Of a stretch of DNA of 64,000 nt, positions 36,189 through 43,255 are shown in pieces. This stretch comes from Actinomadura sp. DC4 (GTDB taxonomy: Bacteria > Actinomycetota > Actinomycetes > Streptosporangiales > Streptosporangiaceae): contig NZ_JAUEQY010000008.1 in assembly GCF_030406325.1 (NCBI RefSeq), forward strand, positions 248,001 through 312,000, given 5' to 3'. Both the position numbers and the translations under genes were made by a program. The notes under the pieces are model-generated. The model was not told the origin of the DNA and ran no database searches. It saw only the letters and a program-made list of their open reading frames with translations. How positions within the stretch are numbered: the stretch's first letter is position 1; each line of letters starts with the position of its first letter.

Positions 36189-37529
36189 TCAAACGGCGCG
36201 TACGCGGTGGTCGGACAGGTGGGCGAGGATCGCCTGGTTGGCCTCCCAGCCGTCGGGGAACTTGGCCGGGACGTTCAGATGGACCGGTTCGGTGGAGGGA
36301 TGGGCGTCGAGGAGGTCGGCGATGCCGGCGCGGGCCACGACGATGCAGGACTGCCGGTGGCGGGACGCGAGCACGCACAGCCGCCCGGCTTCGAGGTGGA
36401 ACGCGGTGGCGTCGCGGCGGCCCGACAGGGGATGGACCACGATCGTGACTTCGAACTCCCGGCCCTGCAGCCGGTTCGCGGTGTCCACGGTGATCTGCGC
36501 CGCGCCGGGGATGCGTGCGAGCGCCCGGCGGATCTGGTCGGCCTGGTCGCGGTGGGCGACTCCGATCGCGATGCGCGACGGGCCGATGTCCTGGCCTCCG
36601 GGACGGCGTTCGCAGACGCCGACCGCTCCCAGGGTCAGCAGGCGTGCGGCGATCTGGGCCGCGGCGTCGGCGGCCTCCGCGTCGGTGCGCAGCGTATGGC
36701 GGGCGGGCAGTTCGTGGAGGGCCCAGCCCGTACGGGCGGCCATCGCCAGGGTCTCATCGACCGCGCTCCCGAACCCGGCCGCGGTGAACTCCAGGCGGCG
36801 CGTGCCGTCGGCGGTGGCCGCGCTGAAGCCGGCGAACGGATAGAACGCGGCGGAGACGATCGGGGCCGCCGAGGAGGGAAGCCGCCAGGAGACCGGGAGG
36901 CGGTGCGGCGGGGCCAGCTCGGGGTTCTGGGCGAGCACCACGGCCACCGCGCTCTGCATCGGGTCGTACGGCAGGCCGATCCAGCGTGAGGTGTCGATGA
37001 TCGAGAACGGGTCCAGCTGCCCGGGATCACCGACGAACAGGGCGCGTTCGAAGCGGCCGGCGATGGACAGCAGCATGTCGGAGCGCATCTGGTACGCCTC
37101 GTCCACGATCGCCCAGGCCCAGCGGTGGTCCTTCACGGTGGCCCATTTGGCCGCGGTGGCCAGCACCACGTCGGCGTGGCCCAGGTCGTCCGCCTTCCGG
37201 GCGATCGTGATGTTGGGCAGGGCCAGCAGGGGGGCCGGTGCGGTGTACTCCGTGGCCGACAGGCGGCCGATGCGCAGCGTCGGATGCTCGGCGGCGAGCC
37301 GTAGGACGAGGTCGTCGATCTGGTTGTTGGTCTGCGCGACGATCATGCAGCGCTCGCCGCCCTCGACCAGCGTGATCGCGGCCCGTACGACGAGGGTGGT
37401 CTTTCCCGCGCCCGGCGGGGAGTCGACGACGAGGCCGCGCCGGGGACCGGCCGCCATGGTCGCCATGTCGGCGAGGATCGTCCGTACGGCGGTCTCCGCC
37501 GCGGCCACCGGATCGGCGATGCTCACCAT
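36189..37529 (-). CDS. SF1 (UPF1/DNA2-like) helicase/ATPase
   Basis: 446 aa. Helicase motifs appear in order: I (Walker A) SPPGAGKTT about 37-45, Ia AQTNNQIDDLV, II IVDEAYQMR about 141-149, III GDPGQLDPF, IV GVAHRDQADQIRRAL, V VDTANRLQGREFEVTIVVHP and VI LCVLASRHRQ. It is compact for the family, without large accessory insertions. ATG at 37529 overlaps the upstream stop by 7 nt, and a GTG at 37526 gives a GTGA overlap. It is the last gene of a four-gene operon with a RecB-like Fe-S nuclease, so a coupled DNA or RNA unwinding and cleavage role is likely, perhaps in phage defence. Confidence 0.85.
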   Translation of the reverse strand: MVSIADPVAAAETAVRTILADMATMAAGPRRGLVVDSPPGAGKTTLVVRAAITLVEGGERCMIVAQTNNQIDDLVLRLAAEHPTLRIGRLSATEYTAPAPLLALPNITIARKADDLGHADVVLATAAKWATVKDHRWAWAIVDEAYQMRSDMLLSIAGRFERALFVGDPGQLDPFSIIDTSRWIGLPYDPMQSAVAVVLAQNPELAPPHRLPVSWRLPSSAAPIVSAAFYPFAGFSAATADGTRRLEFTAAGFGSAVDETLAMAARTGWALHELPARHTLRTDAEAADAAAQIAARLLTLGAVGVCERRPGGQDIGPSRIAIGVAHRDQADQIRRALARIPGAAQITVDTANRLQGREFEVTIVVHPLSGRRDATAFHLEAGRLCVLASRHRQSCIVVARAGIADLLDAHPSTEPVHLNVPAKFPDGWEANQAILAHLSDHRVRAV

Positions 37530-39025
37530 GACTCCTCGACACCGTCGTCACGGGAATCGTTGAGGGCCGGCGGGCCGCCGTGCGTCCACGGCGTCTCCTC
37601 GATCGGCGGGAACTCGCGCGGGCTCGACCAGCCGGGGTCGTGGGTGTAGAGGACCTCGTCGCCGCGTTCGGGCACGGCCTCGGTGCGCGGTTTGCCGGGT
37701 GTGCCCATCCCGCTGGTCACCTCCAGGACGACCAGCCAGGCGTCGTCGTCCTGGGTGACGCTGGAGATCCGCACTTTGTCCTTGGGGCGTTCCGGGCGGA
37801 CGACCGGGCTCCCGGGTTCGATGCGCATCGGGTCATCCGTACGGACGGTGAACCGGGGCCGTAGCATGGGGCGGCCCTTGTCGCTGGCCGAGGTCCGCGT
37901 CGGCTCGCGGTCCACGACCGTACCGCCGAAGGCCTCGCCGACGGTGCGGAGCTCGGCCATGACGAACGGGTCCTCCAGCGCACGTTGCGCGTCGTACGCG
38001 GCCTGCGCGCGCTCCAGGCGGTGCAGCCGGGCGGCCGCGGTGGTCGCACGGTCGCGGCTCGGCTGAGGCCGCCCGCCCCCGGCGACGTAGGCGCTGAACG
38101 AGGTGAACTCCTGCCGGTCGAACCGCCACCGGGTCTCCGCGCTCGGCGCCTCGCCGATGGCGCGTAGCCGGTCGATTCCGCGCCACATCAGGTCCCAGGT
38201 CGGCCTCAGCTGAGTCTTCAGCTCACGGGACAGGGCGGCGACGGCTCGCTGGACGGCGCTCGGATCGCCGCCGTTGACGGCCTGTTCGTACCTCTCGATG
38301 GCCGGATTGAGGATCACTCCGTCGAACCCCGGATCGGTGGCCGGCCCCGCCGGCGGACACTGGAGCGGGTCCTCGGCGACCCGCGCCGCCTGCAGCCCGC
38401 TCATCCCGGCGGGCGGGTCGATCCAGCCGAGCAGCGCCGCGAGGTTGGCGTCCTCCAGCGGGCTCTGCCCGGTGGCCCACTGCGCCCTCAGCAGGTCGGT
38501 CAGGGGCAGGAGCATGGCCGAGTCGGGGTGCTCGGCGCGTTCGGCCAGGAAGGTCAGCCACTGGCCGAGCAGCGGGACCGAGGCGTCGACCGGGTTGGGT
38601 CCGTCGGCACGCCGGAACCGGGTCGACCGGCCCAGGAGCCCGAGGTAGGACAGGGCCACCCGGTTGGGGACGATCGTCTGCGGAGCGTCGAGGTAGATGT
38701 CCTGTTCCTCGCGGTTCCTGGTCGCGGGCAGGGCCTCGGTCTGCGCCCGGCACGCCTCGATGTAGGGCATGACGATTCGGGCCAGGTCGGCGAAGAAGCC
38801 GAAGCGCAGCCCGCGGTTGCGCGGCTGCGGCACGGTCAGCAGCGTCGGCTCACGGCGGTCGGTGCCGACCATCGCGGCGAGCGGAGCGGCCGCCTCTCCG
38901 GCGAGGTTCAACGGCACGATGACCAGCGGCCGGTCGGAGAGGTGCCGGTGCCGTACGGTGCTGAGGCGCTCGGCGTGCCCGGTCTGTGCCGCGTTCAGGT
39001 GGGCCAGCGTGGTGAGCAGGGTCAT
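37523..39025 (-). CDS. Unidentified 500-aa protein of the helicase-nuclease operon
   Basis: I do not recognise the family. The ATG at 39025 overlaps the nuclease gene stop (ATGA at 39022-39025). The N-terminal half is alpha/beta (LVIVPLNLAGEAAAPLAAMV, LRFGFFADLARIVMPYIEAC). A middle part is helical (AVAALSRELKTQLRPTWDLM, ARLHRLERAQAAYDAQRALE). A C-terminal beta-rich domain (about 400-490) contains PRFTVRTDDPMRIEPGSPVV and DDAWLVVLEVTSGMG. No catalytic signature, signal peptide or membrane segment is seen. It is translationally coupled on both sides, so it is probably a structural or targeting subunit of the same complex. Confidence 0.75.
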   Translation of the reverse strand: MTLLTTLAHLNAAQTGHAERLSTVRHRHLSDRPLVIVPLNLAGEAAAPLAAMVGTDRREPTLLTVPQPRNRGLRFGFFADLARIVMPYIEACRAQTEALPATRNREEQDIYLDAPQTIVPNRVALSYLGLLGRSTRFRRADGPNPVDASVPLLGQWLTFLAERAEHPDSAMLLPLTDLLRAQWATGQSPLEDANLAALLGWIDPPAGMSGLQAARVAEDPLQCPPAGPATDPGFDGVILNPAIERYEQAVNGGDPSAVQRAVAALSRELKTQLRPTWDLMWRGIDRLRAIGEAPSAETRWRFDRQEFTSFSAYVAGGGRPQPSRDRATTAAARLHRLERAQAAYDAQRALEDPFVMAELRTVGEAFGGTVVDREPTRTSASDKGRPMLRPRFTVRTDDPMRIEPGSPVVRPERPKDKVRISSVTQDDDAWLVVLEVTSGMGTPGKPRTEAVPERGDEVLYTHDPGWSSPREFPPIEETPWTHGGPPALNDSRDDGVEESW

Positions 39026-40179
39026 GCCGCGCCGCCCAGGAGCGCGTCCCGTAGGCGGGCGGCGTGCCGCAGCGCACGGGTGACCTCCCGCTGGTCCGCC
39101 GAGGGAGCGCGCTTGCCCCGGGCCAGGTCGAGCGCCGTACCGATCGTGTCCAGACCTCCGAGGTCGTCGCGTACGGTCGGCCCGAGCACGTCGACGGACT
39201 GGGCGGTGCGTGCCTCGTCGCGGCAGAAGCCTGCGAGCTCGCAGTTGGCCAGGCAACTCGGCTGGTAGCGGGAGTCCACGCTGCCGAGCGCGTCGACGAG
39301 TTCCTCGCTCGGGCGGGTGGGCGTGCCGTCGGCGTCCGGCGCGAGGTCGAGGGTGACGCCGTCCGGCAGCGCGTCCAGCAGTGTGTCGATACGGGTCAGC
39401 CGGGACAGCTGGCGGCGTACGACGTCGATCTGCTGGCGCGCGTCGATCATCGTGGCGGTGGCGCGGAAGGAGAAGTTCTCCGGCGTCACCAGGATGACGT
39501 CGTGGGAGACCGCCTCGGGGGGCACGCCCACCTCGGCCAGCAGTTCGCGCAGCGCGAGGATGTACACGGCGGCCTGCTTGGTGGCGGCGGCGACCTGGTC
39601 TCCGTCCGCCTGACCGTCGATGACCGCGAACGACTTGATCTCGATGACGTGGAACCGGCCGCCGAGCTGGAAGGTGACCACATCGGGTTCGAGGAAGACG
39701 TCGTGGCCGCCGACCCGGAGCCGCAGCATAGGGTGGTCGAACAACGTGCGCGGTTCGTCGCCGTCGCTCTGCGCGGCCTGCAGCAGCTCGTTGCGGGTGC
39801 GCCGGTAGCGGACGTTGCGGTCGACCAGGTCACCGACGACGTCGAGCGGGATGTAGGAGACCTCCGGGATGGGCAGCGCGAGCTTGTCCCGCAGCAGCCG
39901 CAGGAGCTCGGCACAGCCGTTCGCCTTGACCTGAGCCTCGAACGCGTTGCCGTGGGCGAGCGCGAACGGGGACATTCCAAAGGGAGCGGGGAAACCCGTC
40001 TGGGCGGCGATCCGTGTCTTGTCGACACCGGCGGCGTCCATCACGGCGCGGCGTCCGCATCCGGGGTTGATGGTCAGTGCGGCCACGGCGCGCGCGTTGT
40101 AATTGAGCGGCCGGACAGTCCCACGCAGTGCGTCGAGTCGGTCATCTAGGGGATTCACGTCGGTCCTTGGGGAAGTCAC
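39022..40179 (-). CDS. PD-(D/E)XK nuclease with Fe-S cluster (Cas4/AddB-like)
   Basis: 385 aa, GTG start at 40179. Nuclease residues: E81 region (HGNAFEAQ), Asp166 in FLEPDVVTF, E180-I-K182 in FHVIEIKSF, and Q202-x3-Y206 (QAAVY), the RecB-family QxxxY motif. Cys41 in the N-terminal part together with Cys309, Cys313 and Cys319 (PSCLANCELAGFC) gives the split four-Cys arrangement that holds a [4Fe-4S] cluster in Cas4 and AddB-type nucleases. No cas genes or CRISPR repeats are nearby. The gene lies between the coiled-coil and 500-aa genes, so it probably works with the SF1 helicase encoded in the same operon. Confidence 0.83.
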   Translation of the reverse strand: MTSPRTDVNPLDDRLDALRGTVRPLNYNARAVAALTINPGCGRRAVMDAAGVDKTRIAAQTGFPAPFGMSPFALAHGNAFEAQVKANGCAELLRLLRDKLALPIPEVSYIPLDVVGDLVDRNVRYRRTRNELLQAAQSDGDEPRTLFDHPMLRLRVGGHDVFLEPDVVTFQLGGRFHVIEIKSFAVIDGQADGDQVAAATKQAAVYILALRELLAEVGVPPEAVSHDVILVTPENFSFRATATMIDARQQIDVVRRQLSRLTRIDTLLDALPDGVTLDLAPDADGTPTRPSEELVDALGSVDSRYQPSCLANCELAGFCRDEARTAQSVDVLGPTVRDDLGGLDTIGTALDLARGKRAPSADQREVTRALRHAARLRDALLGGAA

Positions 40180-40185
40180 AGTCGG

Positions 40186-41034
40186 TCAGCCCTGACGGGC
40201 GGCACCGCGAATGGTTTTCAAGCGCGTTCCGAACAACTGCCCGGCATCGTCCAGTTGCCGCCGGGCGCGCCGGGCCGTGGTGACCCGGGTGTCATGATCG
40301 GCGTCATAGTGCACGTCCAGTTCGGCTTGAGCGGCGGCCCGTACGAGGCCGGGATCCATGCCCGTCTTCGACGCGCCCGCGTCGGCGATGGTTGCCCCCG
40401 GAATGTTCACGGCGAACTGTTGTAGCAGCCGCCCGGCTCCGACCGGTGCCGGCTCGCCGCTCTCGGCGACGGCGGGCAAAGTGGTCACGGCCTCGGCGAT
40501 GCTGATGGCGGCGGCGAGGAAGTGAACGCGGGGACTCAGCGGGCCGACGACACGCTCTTCCATCGGCCACGTGCTCACGGTCAGCAGCGCGCGGGCCGGC
40601 GCGAGATGGTCATAGGTCAGCGCGGGGCACAGGTAGTACGGCCTGGCCCCGGGAGAGGACCGGTAGGAGCGCTCCTCGTCCCGGCGCAGGCTGGTGAGCC
40701 GCGACGCGGGCAGCGTGCCGGTGAAGAACGCCTCGTGCACGGCGCCGATCAGTTTCGGCGCCGCGGGTACGCCGAGCAGCGTGAGTGCCTGGTGGACCTG
40801 TTCACGTACCGGGAGCATCGATGTCGCGACCGATCCGCCGGACGCGGTGCCGGCCTCCGTCCGGGATTCGTCGGCCTCGGGTGGGCTGATCAGGGTGTCC
40901 CAGGCGCGTTCCGTACGACGCAATTCCGCCCGCAGCTCTTTGGCGCGCCCGGAATCTCGCTGGGCCACGGCCTCGCGCACCGCTTGGCGCAGTTGCGCGA
41001 TGCGGCGCTCGAGAGCGTCGAGTGCGTCCTCCAT
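40186..41034 (-). CDS. Coiled-coil protein, first gene of the helicase-nuclease operon
   Basis: 282 aa, family not recognised. Residues 1-50 form a charged coiled coil (LERRIAQLRQAVREAVAQRD, then GRAKELRAELRRTERAW). A linker of about 25 residues and a mixed domain follow, with VHQALTLLGVPAAPKLIGAV and YYLCPALTYDHLAPARALLT. A Gly/Ala-rich segment (NIPGATIADAGASKTGMDPG) and a basic C-terminus close the protein. No enzyme motif is visible. It is 6 nt upstream of the nuclease gene and is the operon's promoter-proximal gene. The domain before the C-terminus contains VHEAFFTGTLPASRLTSLRR, which could be DNA-binding, but that is a guess. Confidence 0.75.
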   Translation of the reverse strand: MEDALDALERRIAQLRQAVREAVAQRDSGRAKELRAELRRTERAWDTLISPPEADESRTEAGTASGGSVATSMLPVREQVHQALTLLGVPAAPKLIGAVHEAFFTGTLPASRLTSLRRDEERSYRSSPGARPYYLCPALTYDHLAPARALLTVSTWPMEERVVGPLSPRVHFLAAAISIAEAVTTLPAVAESGEPAPVGAGRLLQQFAVNIPGATIADAGASKTGMDPGLVRAAAQAELDVHYDADHDTRVTTARRARRQLDDAGQLFGTRLKTIRGAARQG

Positions 41035-41104
41035 GGGGCCAGAGTAATACCAAGCTTCCAGTGTTTTCCAGCAAACTCCAGAGACGCGTGTTTCCGAAGC
41101 GGCG

Positions 41105-41974
41105 TCAATCCGTACCGGCCGCGAATCGGTCGGTGCCCAGAACCGTGAGCAGGGCGAGTTTCTCGTGGCTTTCCGTGCCCGGGGTGGCCGTGAAGATGAG
41201 CAGCGACTGTCCTTGGTCCGGATCGAGCAGGAGCTGGCAGAAGAGGTCCAGCCGTCCGAGCTCGGGATGGACGAATCGTTTGGTGTCGCTCCACCGAAGG
41301 CCGACCTCGTGGCGTTCCCACAGCCGGGCGAACTCCTCGCTGGCGTTCCGCAGGACGCCGGCGAGATCCGCCGCGGGGGAGCCGGGCCCGTTCCGGGTGA
41401 CGGCGTCGCGAAGCTGCGCGACGTTGACGCGGCTGTTCTCGCCGTGGTCCTCGGGGTGGTACCGCTCGCGGGCGGCCGGATCGGTGAACCAGCGGTACGG
41501 CGCGCTGCGCGCGTTGCCGGTGTACCGCGTCTGGTCGCCGAGGAGTGCCACGGCGGGCGGTGTCTGCAGCAACGTCTCGCCCAGCGGGCCCATGACCTGC
41601 GCGGTCGTACGGGTCAGGCCGTCCATGACGCGCATCAGCCCGGGGCTCACGTGCCGGGCCCGCACGTCGCGGCGGGCGGCGCGGTGGCCGGCGAGCAGGA
41701 ACAGGTGGTCGCGCTCGTCCGGGGTCAGCCGCAGGCCGCGGGCGATGGCCGCGACCATGGACTCCGACGGCTGCGGCCCGTCGCCGCGCTCCAGGCGGGC
41801 GAAGTAGTCCGCGGACATGCTGCACAGCTCCGCCACCTCCTCGCGCCGCAGGCCGGGGGCGCGCCGGCGCTGTCCCCGGCGAAGCCCGACGTCCTCCGGT
41901 TGCAGCGCCGCCCGCCGGGTGCGGAGGAAGGCGCCCAGGGACGAGCGGTCGAACGTACCGTCCATGGTTCTCAT
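41105..41974 (-). CDS. XRE-family regulator with MmyB-like C-terminal domain
   Basis: 289 aa. An N-terminal helix-turn-helix spans about residues 12-85 (LGAFLRTRRAALQPEDVGL, then GLRREEVAELCSMSADYFAR). The C-terminal domain (RYTGNARSAPYRWFTDPAAR, FVHPELGRLDLFCQLLLDPD) is the MmyB-like ligand-binding module, which may bind fatty-acid-like molecules. It is divergent from an SDR gene 123 nt away, a very common arrangement in actinomycetes in which the regulator controls the SDR. ATG at 41974 or, three codons on, at 41965. Confidence 0.92.
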   Translation of the reverse strand: MRTMDGTFDRSSLGAFLRTRRAALQPEDVGLRRGQRRRAPGLRREEVAELCSMSADYFARLERGDGPQPSESMVAAIARGLRLTPDERDHLFLLAGHRAARRDVRARHVSPGLMRVMDGLTRTTAQVMGPLGETLLQTPPAVALLGDQTRYTGNARSAPYRWFTDPAARERYHPEDHGENSRVNVAQLRDAVTRNGPGSPAADLAGVLRNASEEFARLWERHEVGLRWSDTKRFVHPELGRLDLFCQLLLDPDQGQSLLIFTATPGTESHEKLALLTVLGTDRFAAGTD

Positions 41975-42097
41975 CGTTGGTCATCCGGGGCGTTTCAGCC
42001 ACGACCCGCCGTTCAGTGGTTGAGCGTGTCCTTCCTCCGCCCGCCGCCCGGTGCGTTCACTGGTCGCCTCTGAACCGCGAACAACGGAGCCAAGACG

Positions 42098-42955
42098 ATG
42101 CCATGGACAGGGAACGACCTCCCGGACCTGAACGGCCGTACGGTGGTGATCACCGGGGCGGGCCGCGGCCTCGGCCTGATAACGGCGCGTGAGCTGGCGC
42201 GGGCCGGAGCCCGCGTCGTGCTGGGCGTACGCGACACGGGCAAGGCCCGCTGCGCCGTCGCCGGCCTGCCCGGTGTCTTCGACGTCCGGCCGCTCGACGT
42301 GGCGGACCTCACCTCGGTGCGCGCCTTCGCCGGCTCCTGGTCCGGCGACCTCGACATTCTGATCAACAACGCCGGTGTGATGGACGTCCCCGGCACGCGT
42401 ACGGCGGACGGTCTCGATCTGCAGACGGCCACCAACTACACCGGTCCCTTCGTGCTGACCAACCTCCTTCTCGAACACCTCACCGACCGGGTCGTGCACG
42501 TGACCAGCCAGCTGCACCGTCGGGGCGCGATCTCCCTGGACGACCTCGACTGGCGTACGCGCGAGTACAACGGGATGAGCGCCTACCAGGCGTCGAAGCT
42601 GGCCGTCGTGCTGTTCTCCCTCGAACTGCAGCGCCGGCTGACCGCCGAGGGCAGTCCGGTCCGGTCGGTGCTCGCCAGCCCGGGCATCGCGCGTACCTCT
42701 CTGGCCGCCCATTCACGGTCGAACATCGTCAACCGCTTCACGTTCCTCACCAACCCCCCGGAACGCGGGGCGCTGTCGGTGCTCTATGCCGCCACCCAGG
42801 ACGTCCCCGGCAATTCCTATGTCGGGCCCGACGGCCTGGGCGGTCTCCGTGGCCATCCGGCCGTTCGCCGGCAGGGCGACATCGGTCTCGATGAGGACCT
42901 GGCCGCTCGCCTGTGGACCGCGACCACCGACCTCGTCGGGAAAGTGGCCCGATAG
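42098..42955 (+). CDS. SDR family NAD(P)-dependent oxidoreductase
   Basis: 285 aa classical/atypical short-chain dehydrogenase. Cofactor motif TGAGRGLG near residue 19, Asp in LDVADL, NNAG at about 90-93, catalytic Ser in VHVTSQLH, and YQASK (Tyr-x3-Lys) at about 167. The overall pattern resembles retinol/protochlorophyllide-type SDRs (WxxxxYxxSKLA). CGGAG upstream of the ATG supports the start. It is divergent from the MmyB-like regulator gene, its probable controller. The substrate is unknown. Confidence 0.92.
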   Translation: MPWTGNDLPDLNGRTVVITGAGRGLGLITARELARAGARVVLGVRDTGKARCAVAGLPGVFDVRPLDVADLTSVRAFAGSWSGDLDILINNAGVMDVPGTRTADGLDLQTATNYTGPFVLTNLLLEHLTDRVVHVTSQLHRRGAISLDDLDWRTREYNGMSAYQASKLAVVLFSLELQRRLTAEGSPVRSVLASPGIARTSLAAHSRSNIVNRFTFLTNPPERGALSVLYAATQDVPGNSYVGPDGLGGLRGHPAVRRQGDIGLDEDLAARLWTATTDLVGKVAR

Positions 42956-43255
42956 GGCAGGCCTGCCGCAGACGGTGCGGGTGGTGGCGCGGAATCGGCT
43001 TAGGAATCGATTTCACGAGGAGCTGCGCCGCGATCCCGGTGCTGCTGGAGGACGTCCGGCTGCCTCCGCCGGTGGAGCTCAGTCGCTCAGGGGAGACCAT
43101 CCCCGACCTGTCCTACCTGCTGCGCTGGCTGCGGGAGGTCCCCGGCGTCGGGCGACCGGCTTCGTTCCGCCGACGCGATCCGCTGGCGAACCCACCGATG
43201 GATCTTCTATTCGGAGGCCGGGCTGATCTAGCCCCGGAAGGATCATCCTTTCGTC
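42956..43255. other. Short interval with a possible coding remnant
   Basis: A plus-strand frame contains LPPPVELSRSGETIPDLSYL and LLRWLREVPGVGRPASF, which has protein-like patterning but no start context or recognisable family. It could be the tail of a decayed gene. No terminator hairpin was identified for the SDR gene. Confidence 0.35.

Noticed and set aside
36156-40149. Plus-strand frames opposite the helicase-nuclease operon
   Set aside because: Helicase and nuclease motifs lie on the minus strand; the plus frames have no motif or ribosome site.
39022-40179. Assignment of the Fe-S nuclease as Cas4
   Set aside because: No cas1/cas2 or repeats nearby and the operon partners differ, so only family resemblance is claimed.
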